From: a virus
Direction: 5' to 3' (one strand)
Virus record (IMG/VR): IMGVR_UViG_3300031653_000003
Coordinates: 1 to 54,082 of that record
Length of the DNA: 54,082 nucleotides
A program made the position numbers and the translations under genes. Shown here one piece after another: positions 33,201-40,954 of this stretch. Numbering within the stretch: the first letter of the stretch is position 1; the number at the start of each line of letters is the position of its first letter. The notes beneath the pieces were generated by a model. It was not told where the DNA came from. It saw only the letters and a program-made list of their open reading frames with translations, and did no database searches.

Positions 33201-33734
33201 GCCGGGGGGGGTGAGTTACCGGACAAGGTGGCGGTATGGACAGGCTCAACATGGACGAGCGTTGACGTTGACCTGCCGGGGACGGCTACGGTTGAGGCTA
33301 TTTTGGTAACAAACGTTAGTATTTTTCTAGGCTTTGATACCGAGGGCAGCGCAACGGCTAACGGGGTAACGAGTCTCACTTATAATGGGGATGCTTATGG
33401 CTATCCGGTAGTTACGGTCAATGGGCCGGGAAGATTGTACGAGATAACGAACATCACCACCGGTCAGAGTATTTATTTTGACCTTGACCTGGAAGATGGC
33501 GAGGTTTTAACTGTTGACTTGACTCCGGGGAACAAAACAGTAGTGAGCACATTCCGGGGGGCGATTCCAAATGTGGTTTTAGAGGGTAGCGATTTGGAAA
33601 CATTTTACCTCAACCCTGGGGCCAATAGCATGTCGATTCTATTAGACGATGCCGGCGGGTCGGCTTATATGTTATGGGATGAGGTATTCCAGAGCTTTGA
33701 TTCGGTTATTTATTTGCCGATAGTGAGTGGTTAG
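30243..33734 (+). CDS. Distal tail (Dit-like) protein with inserted propeller repeats
   Basis: A 1163-residue protein; ATG 30243 preferred (TTG 30228 also in frame). Residues about 1-165 resemble a carbohydrate-binding beta-sandwich (NPSFE...AFYLDAFQLE); 190-350 resemble the N-terminal part of Dit proteins (RQFQLIGYAEGKG, RNLLQAFNPHG). Then 13 repeats of about 48 residues with LYIGGxF...GGVADT...AKWDG follow, and a C-terminal Dit-like/galectin domain (NGPGRLYEITNITTGQSIYF ... YLNPGANSMSI). The end, VIYLPIVSG, recalls secreted Chloroflexota proteins. Dit forms the ring between tail tube and tip; inserted modules usually bind host glycans. Confidence 0.8.
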   Translation: MGMWQITIPEATTNLDNNPSFEKSVSSLAAANGAAIAQSSDEQAIGFYSAKVTPTAATDDGVYRAYTLTASTTYTFSFSVKAVDGIGYKAYFYDVTAAGQLGEAVSFVGDGTWRRYNITVTTSANTSYRVYIIKNGDASTGAFYLDAFQLETKGHATTYGDGDQPGWIWTAGAHTSTSARSGQSTAGGRVEDLGQDKYPKIRHALGVGAAPVEIIDTLPAQSDGGDYQDTLIRPRQFQLIGYAEGKGNGIDGRIDYHRKRRNLLQAFNPHGVTPKQPRNLRYRVDGNSVMIRADYETGLQRQKTPDAFAKEGFSLGLKAQDPFFRAVMGVANSDNGANGIDGQGASVLTAQSTVTDADYILQKGITGEWAAMGTGLSLPIPGLPDGEITTMAIGIDGFFYIGGQFSSVGGVANTAGIAKWDGTTWSALGTGASGGNVQSIVMDSSGDFFVGGNFTSMGGVANTAGIAKWDGTTWSALSTGVDNNGVYALAIDSSDNLFAGGNFTLMSGVANTVRIAKWDGSNWTPLGTGVNDIIYDLAFDSSDNLFIGGYFTLAGGVADTNKIAKWDGSNWTPLGTGANNTVHALAIDSSDNLFAGGTFTLMSGVADTVRIAKWNGSAWSALGTGVDDGGVWSIVIDKGDDLYLGGNFTLIGGDSFAGIAKWNGSTFSQLGSGVDAIIFAMTISYDGQLYIGGEFSSAGGVSDTDYFARWTGVAWRTIALSTKAILQATDGKIYMGGGFINAGGVANADRIAYYDPETITFIALSTGANGIVNAIAEAPNGDIYIGGSFSLVGGVADTVGVAYWDVSASVWLPLDTGINGTVLSLAFSPDGDLYIGGLFEDAGGVADTQNLAIWDGSAFNALSDEPDGAVNALLFDNAGTLWLAGTFEDIGATNVDYIASYNTSTDTFSALETGTNGFVNDLALGPNGNIYLVGAFTQAGSIAGVNYVARWNGTQFSGFGSGFNNVAFTVGVDGDGKIYVGGAFTTAGGGELPDKVAVWTGSTWTSVDVDLPGTATVEAILVTNVSIFLGFDTEGSATANGVTSLTYNGDAYGYPVVTVNGPGRLYEITNITTGQSIYFDLDLEDGEVLTVDLTPGNKTVVSTFRGAIPNVVLEGSDLETFYLNPGANSMSILLDDAGGSAYMLWDEVFQSFDSVIYLPIVSG
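31340..33240 (+). repeat. Thirteen tandem ~145-bp repeats encoding propeller-like blades
   Basis: Each unit codes about 48 residues. Units 2-6 are close at DNA level: for example the stretch from GCCATTGATTCAAGTGATAA at 31711 recurs at 31999 with few changes. Such repeats can recombine and change blade number. Confidence 0.8.
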
Positions 33735-33737
33735 ATA

Positions 33738-34610
33738 ATGATAAAAGCAGCTTGGGTACAATCCTACGCATACGGGGCGACGAGCGTCGAGGACATGAGA
33801 GAGTCAATTAGGTACGATACACTAGAGTTGATTGAGATAGCAGGATATAACCGGCTTTATATTAAATTACCGGCTGAGTTGTCGGACGGTGTTTTTCGTG
33901 ACTCCAAAAGACAATTTGAATTGTTCCTGTCTGAGTTGCCGGATACTGTCGAAAAGCACATCGGCATTTTTAATGCCCGCCCGCCTGGTGTAGAGGAATG
34001 GGTGGATTTTAGAGACGGCGAAGTGCGTTTATCTCAAGAGCAATGGGTTGCCGAATTATTAGCAACATACCCCAATGTTAATGGGATACACTTAGACGGT
34101 ATAAGATTTCAAGGTACTGATTACAAAGTAGATGGTTGTCCAGTTAACGATCCTCAGCGCCGCGAAGCTGTTACCGACACGGTGCGCCGCATCCGGGCCG
34201 TGACTGGTGACAAGGTTTTAACAGTGGCATCCCGGCAAATTTCCAGCGGGGGTCATTTAAGCGGCGGGCCATTCGAGTTTTGGGAGAAGGACATCCCCTA
34301 TATGCTGGAGGACGGGCAAGATATTTTGTCTTGGATAGATAATAACTTGATAGATTACGCCGTGACGATGACTTATACCGTAGATATTGATTACTGGCTA
34401 TACGAGTTAGAATGCTGGAAAAGCGCCGCACCTGGGCAGTTTCTAATTGGCATTGGCTGGGAGAAAAACAAAAACGTAGAGGCCACGATGGAGAAAATAA
34501 CCAGAGGAGAGGTGCGGGGGTCGCCTGGTTTCTGCGTTTTTAATTTATACGATTATCCACCCGATGTTGCGGCAGAGCAAGAGCTTGCCGATGCAATTGG
34601 CGCGATATAA
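33738..34610 (+). CDS. Glycoside hydrolase-like (GHL10-type) tail protein
   Basis: A 290-residue TIM-barrel-like protein. The segment NVNGIHLDGIRFQGTDYKVD matches the 'gihlDyIRy' signature of GHL10/DUF-type putative glycosidases, followed by RREAVTDTVRRIRAVTGDKV. Placed between Dit and Gp37-like tip genes, it is likely a virion glycosidase acting on host surface polysaccharide. Catalytic acids cannot be assigned with confidence. Confidence 0.72.
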   Translation: MIKAAWVQSYAYGATSVEDMRESIRYDTLELIEIAGYNRLYIKLPAELSDGVFRDSKRQFELFLSELPDTVEKHIGIFNARPPGVEEWVDFRDGEVRLSQEQWVAELLATYPNVNGIHLDGIRFQGTDYKVDGCPVNDPQRREAVTDTVRRIRAVTGDKVLTVASRQISSGGHLSGGPFEFWEKDIPYMLEDGQDILSWIDNNLIDYAVTMTYTVDIDYWLYELECWKSAAPGQFLIGIGWEKNKNVEATMEKITRGEVRGSPGFCVFNLYDYPPDVAAEQELADAIGAI

Positions 34611-34626
34611 AAAAGGAGAATAAATT

Positions 34627-35736
34627 GTGGCTGGCAGCGGCGCAGCTAAATATCCGGTATGGCTACTCAATCCACAGGGTCAGGTCATAAAATTATTGGA
34701 TCGATTCATAAAACTAAAATATGTATTAGCTACCAACGGAATCGGCGTAGCCAATATACAGCTGAACCCGTCCTTTGACATGAGTATGGTACAAGAGGAC
34801 AGCCAGTTAATGATCTATCGCCAACTCCCCGGCCAACAAAAATATCGGGACGGGGATGCGGTTTGGCTGGTACGCGATTGGGACTGGATCATGTCTCAAC
34901 GGGGACAGGAACAAATAGGGCTGGTGGGGTATTCGGCTAATGAGATTCTAGACCGGGCCATCGTAGCATACGCCGCCGGAACAAGTCAGGCAAAAAAAAG
35001 CTCAACGCCCGTTGATAATTTAATTAAGGCACTGGTACGGGATAATCTTGGCTCACTGGCTACTGATGCGGATCGGGATAAGTCCGACTATTTATTGGTT
35101 GAAGCTGACTTGGGGTTGGGGCCTAGTACAAGTAAGTCAATGTCTTGGCGACAGCTATTACCAACGGTGCAAGAGTTAGCCGGTGATGCGGCTAACCTCG
35201 GTACGCCCGTATATTTTGACGTAATCCGGCGTCCTGGGGACAGTCAATTATTTACCCTGGCAACCTGGGCCGGCCATCGGGGGGTTGACCGGACAGGTGA
35301 TAACCGGGTCATTTTATCGGTTAGAAATGGGACGCTATCAGAGATAAAATGGCAGTATAGCACCATTGACGAGCGCAATTATATTTATGTAGGTGGGCAA
35401 AATCAGAAGTCAGACCGGATCATAGTGGAGGTTGAATCGGATCGGGCTAACCTCTCCCCGATGGCCCGGCGTGAATTATTTGTAGATGCCAGAAATTCTA
35501 CCAAGGCCGGGTTACAATCGGATGGGGAAGCGGCAATTAATAAATACCGACCAACTGAAACATTTACGACAAAGATCAGGGATACAAAGGCGATCCGGTT
35601 TGGACGTGATTATAATTACGGCGATATTATTATCGTGGACATAGGGCGGCGGGTGGTCAATGTGCGGGTTGATGCTGTAGAGGTTGAGGTAAGCCGGGGA
35701 CAAGAATCAATCAAGGCACAATTGAAGGTGGTATGA
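34627..35736 (+). CDS. Siphovirus Gp37-like tail tip protein
   Basis: A 369-residue protein with GTG start after AAAGGAG. The order (WLLNPQGQVIKLLDRFIKLK, SWRQLLPTVQELA, FDVIRRPGDSQLFTLATWAG, and a C-terminal GDIIIVDIGRRVVNVRVDAV) fits ReqiPepy6 Gp37-like / gp27-hub type proteins, which build the tail tip under Dit. No peptidase domain is appended. Confidence 0.75.
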   Translation: MAGSGAAKYPVWLLNPQGQVIKLLDRFIKLKYVLATNGIGVANIQLNPSFDMSMVQEDSQLMIYRQLPGQQKYRDGDAVWLVRDWDWIMSQRGQEQIGLVGYSANEILDRAIVAYAAGTSQAKKSSTPVDNLIKALVRDNLGSLATDADRDKSDYLLVEADLGLGPSTSKSMSWRQLLPTVQELAGDAANLGTPVYFDVIRRPGDSQLFTLATWAGHRGVDRTGDNRVILSVRNGTLSEIKWQYSTIDERNYIYVGGQNQKSDRIIVEVESDRANLSPMARRELFVDARNSTKAGLQSDGEAAINKYRPTETFTTKIRDTKAIRFGRDYNYGDIIIVDIGRRVVNVRVDAVEVEVSRGQESIKAQLKVV

Positions 35737-36809
35737 TGTCGGATTTGGTTAAAAAAATTGTAGAATTACAACAGGAAGTTGAACGGCTAAAGACACGGGA
35801 CGCGCACCCGTATAGCAACTATTCGGCCACGGCTGCGCCTGGGGTGAACGATGATGCCGACGATGGTTATCAGCCCGGTTCGTTGTGGATAGATACGGTA
35901 AATGATAACGCCTATGTTTGTTTAGATTCTAAAGTGGGGGAGGCGGTGTGGGAACTTGCCAGCCCCAGCACAATCCTTAATTCTATAATTGGATTTAATC
36001 TAAGCTCGGCAACTGAGCTAACGATAAAGGTGGGGGCGGTAACAAAGACCCAGGCTAACCACACTATTGATACCGAGTCAGACGCCGCAACTGATGATTT
36101 GGATACTATAAATGGCGGCGCTGCGGCTGATATTCTTTTTGCCAGGCCGGAAGATTCAGCGCGAAACGTAAAAGTAACAGAGAATGGGAATATCTTCATT
36201 CCCTCCGGCCCAGATTTATATCTCGATAATACGAGCGACATATTAGGGTTACTCTTTGACGGTACGGACTGGCTAAATTTTGCCAATCCGTTTGGCCGAA
36301 TGTCTCTAATTGCGGAACACGAACTTGCCGCGCCGGACACCGACTTCACATTTGCGGATATTCCACAGACGTTCCGGCATCTGATGATGTGGCAACAACT
36401 CAGAACAGACAGGGCAGCCGTGTCGGATTTACTATACACACAAATAAACGCTGACGCCGGAAATAATTATGATGATATAGCCATTGTGGGAGGAACCGGC
36501 GGCACGTCAACCAGCGCCAACGCTGCCGGGGCTTGGACTTTCACGGGATACACAGCGGGGGCCAATTCAAGGGCAAATAACTTTTACCCAACAATTACTT
36601 TTATCCCGAATTATACAAACACAAATTTTGAGAAAAGTGGGCTGACTTTATCGGTTAGCTTTGCGGACGTTGCGACTGGAAATATGCGGCTAATTGTTGA
36701 CGCCATTCACTGGCGCAGCAGCAACGCCATTGCATCCATTACGTCACTACCAGGCGTTGGGCCTAACTTTGTGGAAAATTGTATTTTTCAATTGTACGGG
36801 GTGTTATAA
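35733..36809 (+). CDS. Tail fibre / tip protein
   Basis: A 358-residue protein; ATGATG start overlaps the previous stop. A short N-terminal coiled coil (LVKKIVELQQEVERLKTRD), a GSLWIDTVNDNAYVC motif common in phage fibres, a repetitive middle and a beta-rich C-terminal head (residues 190-358) are the layout of a trimeric receptor-binding fibre. No diversity-generating repeat was found. Confidence 0.7.
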   Translation: MMSDLVKKIVELQQEVERLKTRDAHPYSNYSATAAPGVNDDADDGYQPGSLWIDTVNDNAYVCLDSKVGEAVWELASPSTILNSIIGFNLSSATELTIKVGAVTKTQANHTIDTESDAATDDLDTINGGAAADILFARPEDSARNVKVTENGNIFIPSGPDLYLDNTSDILGLLFDGTDWLNFANPFGRMSLIAEHELAAPDTDFTFADIPQTFRHLMMWQQLRTDRAAVSDLLYTQINADAGNNYDDIAIVGGTGGTSTSANAAGAWTFTGYTAGANSRANNFYPTITFIPNYTNTNFEKSGLTLSVSFADVATGNMRLIVDAIHWRSSNAIASITSLPGVGPNFVENCIFQLYGVL

Positions 36810-37033
36810 TGAGTACCACATTAAAATGTAAAACAGGTGAAATAAGTAAAGTTCCCCAAACAGCCACCGAGTTAGCCGAGGCTGATGCGCGGCGGGTAGA
36901 AATAGCGGCGCGGGAGGCGGAAGAGGCAGCCAAGAAAGAGAAGAAAGAGAAAGCGTTGGACAAGCTACGGAAGTCGAGCGCCCCGGACATCAAGGATTTA
37001 TTAGTGTATCTGGGGGCAGGCGTCATTGAGTGA
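36809..37033 (+). CDS. Small charged coiled-coil protein
   Basis: A 74-residue protein started at 36809 (TAATG overlap). A central helix of A/E/K residues (AREAEEAAKKEKKEKALDKL) and a C-terminal DIKDLLVYLGAGVIE. Last gene of the rightward virion operon; XkdX-like small proteins stand here in other phages, but no homology is claimed. Confidence 0.62.
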   Translation: MSTTLKCKTGEISKVPQTATELAEADARRVEIAAREAEEAAKKEKKEKALDKLRKSSAPDIKDLLVYLGAGVIE

Positions 37034-37050
37034 GGGCTTTACAATTGATC

Positions 37051-37467
37051 TTATGAGCCTAATGTCTTGGCGAAATAAGAACGTATTTCGCCAATCCTAT
37101 CCAGGTAAATTTTAACCACTTCCTGACCAAATTCATTATTTTCCAACAAATCGTTCTCGAATGACCCTAGCGCGTCGTATAGAGTTATAGCTTGTGATTC
37201 TGTCAACTTGATTCCATTTATTTCAATTGTAGATGGGTTGGCAGAGAAAAAATGTTGAAATCGTAAAGCAGTGCAAAGTTCGCCTATAATAGTTAGCTTT
37301 CCGTATTTCGGGGATGTCTTTTTGACAATCTTTACTTGCTCTTCGTTGAGACTGCCATAAATTTTTGCTAATTCATGCTCAATATCCGCGATAGTATCAT
37401 CGGGGAGTAGGCCCTTCCATTGTCTTTGAATTTTCTGAATCTCTTCTTTGCTGTAAGGTTTTTTCAT
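37051..37467 (-). CDS. Hypothetical helical protein in par operon
   Basis: A 138-residue soluble protein started at 37467 with GGAGG. Helical; no domain recognised. It is the third gene after ParM and the ParR-like gene with a 1-bp gap, converging on the virion operon end. Confidence 0.65.
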   Translation of the reverse strand: MKKPYSKEEIQKIQRQWKGLLPDDTIADIEHELAKIYGSLNEEQVKIVKKTSPKYGKLTIIGELCTALRFQHFFSANPSTIEINGIKLTESQAITLYDALGSFENDLLENNEFGQEVVKIYLDRIGEIRSYFAKTLGS

Positions 37468-37468
37468 T

Positions 37469-37807
37469 TTAATCCTCCAAGTTTTCCATTTGATCAAGCA
37501 TATCAAGGGCCATTTCCCTCATGTTCTCATCTGCCGAATGGTCTGATCCATCATTATCTGACCCGTTAACATATCGTAGATTATTAACCCTTGCTTCAAT
37601 TGCGCTGACTACCTCCAATATCTTGGGGATCAGCTTTATTTTATCGGCCAGATTTGCAAGGTCTAAGGCGTCCTCCATATCTTTATATAGGTAAAGGGCC
37701 TTTTTTGTTGTTTCGCTTTTTTTCCCTTTTTTGTTGGGATGATTAAGCCATTCTATCAAACCTCGATCATTTTCAGGATCAAGCGAATAAGACTCGTTAT
37801 GCGCCAT
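37469..37807 (-). CDS. Probable ParR-like partition adaptor
   Basis: A 112-residue acidic helical protein immediately downstream of the ParM-like gene (8-bp gap), the usual place of ParR, which binds centromere DNA and the ParM filament end. The middle part (LADKIKLIPKILEVVSAIEAR) and disordered acidic tail fit in general, but no ribbon-helix-helix could be assigned, so the call is positional. Confidence 0.5.
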   Translation of the reverse strand: MAHNESYSLDPENDRGLIEWLNHPNKKGKKSETTKKALYLYKDMEDALDLANLADKIKLIPKILEVVSAIEARVNNLRYVNGSDNDGSDHSADENMREMALDMLDQMENLED

Positions 37808-37815
37808 GTTATCTC

Positions 37816-38805
37816 CTAACTGCCAAATTTTGCCCAGCCGAGGGTCATCATTCCCATTGCCTCGGCCCAGCGCGGGTCGTTAACAACTCTTGCCGGGGCA
37901 TATCTTTGCGCCAGGGTATGGCCTATCTCAATGGCTCCCCCGCCGCCGATTCTAAAATCATTGATAAACGGCATAACGGTTTTTGAGTTCCAAACGCTGT
38001 CGATCAGGGAGAATGAGGCATCAATATATGGAGTAAGTACGTCTTTTACCAGATCGGAGATTGATTCCGGCCCACTAGATAAAAGAATCTGCTTTCGCTC
38101 CATTGCCTTGATCCATTCCTGGGTCGGCATTTCGATGTCATACTTCCGCCCGGCAACATAAGCCAATTCATCCACAGCGTCAAGCAACCCGCCTTCTTCG
38201 CTGTTGGTTTGATCGGTAATAATTCTCCCGGTTTTTCCAACCGTTGCATAGGTTTTATTTCTTCCCCCAAGGCCGAGCCATGCAACCTGCTCGCCATCCT
38301 TTATGCCATCGGCCATCAAAGCAGACCAGCCCTGGATCGTAAACAAGACATTATTTATGTTAACGATCAGCGATTTTTCTCTCTGAGGTATATCCACAAA
38401 ATGAGTCCCCCTCAATACCGAGGCTATATCTTCCCGGTCTTTATAATCCTTGCGGGGTAACCCGGCAACCAGATCAACGTCAACAACGCGGGTTGAATAG
38501 CCAACATGCCGGGCGATAGCATACAAATTCATTGCCTCATAATGGGGGCCGGTATACCATTTCAAACCGCCCTTGCCCCAAATAAAATTGTGGCATTTGT
38601 GTTCCTCGGTACTCCCCCCGACAAACCATTTACCATAATTAGTGGACACCTGCATTAGATCAGGATCAGGAGACAGGAGGTCTTTAACCTCACCCAGTAC
38701 TGACTCAAACTCAAGGCGGTGAGGCTTTCCCGGCCTGGTCTTATAAATGCAAATACTCTTTGTTTGCGTGGTTCCAATATCATTTACGACAATTATATCT
38801 GTCAT
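37816..38805 (-). CDS. parM: ParM/Alp-type actin-like ATPase
   Basis: A 329-residue protein started at 38805 (AAGGAA upstream). The phosphate-1 loop VVNDIGTTQTKS (D9), a VDLVAGLPRKDY segment typical of ParM/Alp actins, a central GRIITDQTNSEEGG region and the adenosine motif RIGGGGAIEIG near residue 288 define the actin fold. ParM filaments push sister plasmids apart; in a phage this implies a low-copy extrachromosomal state or, as for some phages, positioning of the replicating genome. Confidence 0.82.
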   Translation of the reverse strand: MTDIIVVNDIGTTQTKSICIYKTRPGKPHRLEFESVLGEVKDLLSPDPDLMQVSTNYGKWFVGGSTEEHKCHNFIWGKGGLKWYTGPHYEAMNLYAIARHVGYSTRVVDVDLVAGLPRKDYKDREDIASVLRGTHFVDIPQREKSLIVNINNVLFTIQGWSALMADGIKDGEQVAWLGLGGRNKTYATVGKTGRIITDQTNSEEGGLLDAVDELAYVAGRKYDIEMPTQEWIKAMERKQILLSSGPESISDLVKDVLTPYIDASFSLIDSVWNSKTVMPFINDFRIGGGGAIEIGHTLAQRYAPARVVNDPRWAEAMGMMTLGWAKFGS

Positions 38806-38836
38806 TTCCTTGCCCTTTCGATTGTTATTATTTGTT

Positions 38837-38867
38837 AATATTATACAATAATATTCAGGATGCACAA
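38837..38867 (-). promoter_or_regulatory. par promoter with overlapping palindrome
   Basis: Minus strand TTGTGC (38862-38867), 16-nt spacer, TATAAT (38840-38845). AATATTAT and ATAATATT (38837-38855) form a palindrome over the -10 box, consistent with autorepression or centromere binding by a ParR-like protein. Confidence 0.55.
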
Positions 38868-38939
38868 AACATAGTAGAGCGTATTTTAACGGTTTCGCCC
38901 CCTCTTGGGGGGTGAATTCTCCCCACCACCCCCACCTGT

Positions 38940-39659
38940 TTAATTCTCGACAATTGACCAACTGCCGGTATCATCCGGCGGGGTAGGGTTCACGGCCACC
39001 GGAATATCGTACAATTTCCAGAGCAGATGGTTGACGGTACGTAGGTCACCATATCTCTTCGTATTCACCCGGTCTGCTATAATAATTCTATGAGCCTCAA
39101 GGAACGGCCTCACTCGCCGGGCCATAGTCTCGCCCACCGCCTTGGTTTCATTCGCCAATATCAGGTCTTTACAATTGCGCCACGCCCACGGTTTCCCTCC
39201 AGACACGTTGCCAAGTTCATCCATTCGATCATAGGCGTGCCACATCACCAACAAAACCAGATTGGCAAAACGGGTATCCTCGGTATTGGCCCTGCCCACC
39301 GGCGCGGTCTGCGCGGCGAGTTGATCATACCTCATCGCCTCAATTTCAAGCTGTTTTAACTCAACACGGTTCTGTAAAAACATCCCCACCAGATCGGCCA
39401 AAACAAACTTCGCTATCATAATCACAATTGAAACAATAAGCATGGCAACGATGAATTGTGCCACCGCCTCCCCCGGCTTACGCGCACCCAGTTGCGAGGC
39501 AATGAATATTGCGCATCCCCACATCACCGGCAAAAATAAAATAAGCGCACCTGCCCCGGCGAAGATAACGCCTGGCCAATTTGTGGCGTATTGATGAATA
39601 GTCGGCGGCTTGTCGTTTGGTAATACCCCCGGTGCTGTATTTTTCATTTTCCGGGCCAT
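38940..39659 (-). CDS. Two-span membrane protein, unknown
   Basis: A 239-residue protein started at 39659 (39674 is an alternative). Hydrophobic helices near residues 31-58 (GVIFAGAGALILFLPVMWGC) and 66-92, followed by a cytoplasmic domain with a WAWRNCKDLI segment and helical character. Function unknown. Confidence 0.65.
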   Translation of the reverse strand: MARKMKNTAPGVLPNDKPPTIHQYATNWPGVIFAGAGALILFLPVMWGCAIFIASQLGARKPGEAVAQFIVAMLIVSIVIMIAKFVLADLVGMFLQNRVELKQLEIEAMRYDQLAAQTAPVGRANTEDTRFANLVLLVMWHAYDRMDELGNVSGGKPWAWRNCKDLILANETKAVGETMARRVRPFLEAHRIIIADRVNTKRYGDLRTVNHLLWKLYDIPVAVNPTPPDDTGSWSIVEN

Positions 39660-39904
39660 AGTAGACCTGCCCATATTCGAGATAAAAAATATAATACCAA
39701 CAGGTGAGGTAGTTGAAGTATCCTATAATAGATCGTGTAATTAACCGAGCGAATTGTCAACAGCACCGCCAATACCGAGGCCACTAACATCCACGCGATA
39801 GACAGGGGGAGCCAAAATTCACGCCGTAAAAATACGTGATCAATAGCTGCCCCGTCTGACCTAGCGGATAAAGATAAAGTTATAGTGTGTTCGGCTTGCT
39901 TCAT
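39644..39904 (-). CDS. Small membrane protein
   Basis: An 86-residue protein with two hydrophobic segments near residues 32-50 and 60-78, overlapping the next gene by 16 bp and the previous (cassette) gene by 44 bp. The long overlap upstream suggests the cassette gene was joined onto the phage operon. Confidence 0.5.
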   Translation of the reverse strand: MKQAEHTITLSLSARSDGAAIDHVFLRREFWLPLSIAWMLVASVLAVLLTIRSVNYTIYYRILQLPHLLVLYFLSRIWAGLLWPGK

Positions 39905-40079
39905 ATTTTATGACCAGGATAACGGCAATGGCTATTAGTTGGAACGGGGGCGCTTTGGGCAGTTCGCGGGGTCTTTTGTAGTAATTGCTCTCGCACAAGC
40001 TACTGCAAAACGTGGAAGACATGCAGGATTGGAAATCAAATTCTCGACCACAAGAATAACACTTTACAATGGTATTCAT
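39861..40079 (-). CDS. Cassette gene remnant: zinc-ribbon small protein
   Basis: A 72-residue frame with CYSCGREF and FCSSLC, then a hydrophobic segment. It follows attC site C1 but has no attC of its own before the next phage gene, so it is probably a truncated last cassette. The C-terminal 15 residues overlap the neighbouring gene and may not be native. Confidence 0.55.
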   Translation of the reverse strand: MNTIVKCYSCGREFDFQSCMSSTFCSSLCESNYYKRPRELPKAPPFQLIAIAVILVIKYEASRTHYNFIFIR

Positions 40080-40131
40080 TTTTGCGCCCCCGCAAAAATT
40101 ACGATACGTGTTTATTTAACGACGACGGGTG

Positions 40132-40240
40132 AGCTAACGCGCCCGCCCGTGATAATTGATTAAAAACCTACTCACCCACGCAAGACACCACTCATTTAGA
40201 GGCGTGGCTCTTGGGGTCGCTGTTGAGCGATTTGTTAGGG
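40132..40240 (-). repeat. attC-like site C1 (109 bp)
   Basis: Minus strand: R'' CCCTAAC then AAATCGCTCAACAGCGACCCC, ending GGGCGGGCGC and R' GTTAGCT. ATCCCCCTAAC at R'' complements GTTAGGGGGAT at the start of its own cassette, 11 of 11. The 16-nt block AACCTACTCACCCACG (plus strand 40165-40180) is identical in site C4. Confidence 0.82.
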
Positions 40241-40508
40241 GGATTTCTTCAACGGCAATAGGAATAAGATCCCAATCAGATTCACCGGGAGCGTCCCAGC
40301 CCTCATATGTACCGCGCTCAAACCAATAATCTATTTTACACCTATAAACACCTGGCTTAGATGGGTATTTGTCTATTGATTGGGTGTTATCCTCTATATG
40401 CTCCCCATCCAGCAGGCCAATCATATCTTTTGGTGCGCTAACAACAAACTGACCACCATAAGCCGACACAGCTATAATCACGTTTTCAAAAGTTCTTATA
40501 TGTTGCAT
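40134..40508 (-). CDS. Cassette gene: hypothetical protein
   Basis: A 124-residue protein whose last about 35 residues (from LTNRSTATPRATPLNE) are encoded by the attC site, so the ancestral protein likely ended near residue 90. Central part is mixed alpha/beta (CKIDYWFERGTYEGWDAPGESDW). Start lies 7 bp after the attC R' box. Function unknown. Confidence 0.68.
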   Translation of the reverse strand: MQHIRTFENVIIAVSAYGGQFVVSAPKDMIGLLDGEHIEDNTQSIDKYPSKPGVYRCKIDYWFERGTYEGWDAPGESDWDLIPIAVEEIPLTNRSTATPRATPLNEWCLAWVSRFLINYHGRAR

Positions 40509-40515
40509 TTTATCC

Positions 40516-40638
40516 CCCTAACGCTAAGTTGTGGCGATTGCGGGCCAGCACCGCAAGCCACTTAATTATTGACTCTGCTGGCGAGTGTTTTTTCAAAAAC
40601 CGGGCGGTAGCAATTCGACCACCAACGATTTGTTATGT
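40516..40638 (-). repeat. attC-like site C2 (123 bp)
   Basis: Minus strand: ACATAAC then AAATCGTTGGTGG, ending CCACAACTTAGC then GTTAGGG. Resembles V. cholerae-type repeats in length and TAACAA start. CCACATAAC complements the GTTATGTGG opening its cassette. Close relative of lone site B1. Confidence 0.82.
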
Positions 40639-40902
40639 GGTAGCCTCTGTCTTGCAATTAGCAAGATAGCTATCAGCCGCCTCTTTTGCTTCTGCTTCTG
40701 TTTCAAAAGCATGTTGACCGGCAGAATTTTCTATGATAATTCCTCGCACTTTTCCGACGTACTTGTGGACGAGTGACCGATCTAAAACTTGTGTTATTCT
40801 GCCAACGGTAGCCCGTCCACCAGAGAAGAATGCTGCTTTTGACTTCTTGTCCGGTAACGCTTCTAAAATTTTTAGATTTTTTGTATTTGATAATTGTGCC
40901 AT
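40633..40902 (-). CDS. Cassette gene: hypothetical protein
   Basis: An 89-residue basic protein with ribosome site GGAGAAA. Alpha/beta pattern (VGKVRGIIIENSAGQHAFET) and KKSKAAFFSGGRATVGRI. Stop codon lies at the edge of attC C2. Function unknown. Confidence 0.68.
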   Translation of the reverse strand: MAQLSNTKNLKILEALPDKKSKAAFFSGGRATVGRITQVLDRSLVHKYVGKVRGIIIENSAGQHAFETEAEAKEAADSYLANCKTEATT

Positions 40903-40917
40903 TGTTTTCTCCTGTCC

Positions 40918-40954
40918 ACATAACGGTTGAAATAAGCCGATTGCGGCTTTAACC
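40918..40954 (-). repeat. Truncated attC-like site C3
   Basis: Minus strand: GGTTAAAGCCGC / GCGGC-pairing hairpin, TTTCAACC and R' GTTATGT, but no R'' box on the other side. Looks like the right half of an attC after a deletion. Confidence 0.5.

Noticed and set aside
35733-36809. Diversity-generating retroelement target in the tail fibre
   Set aside because: No reverse transcriptase gene in the circle and no template repeat of the fibre end was found.
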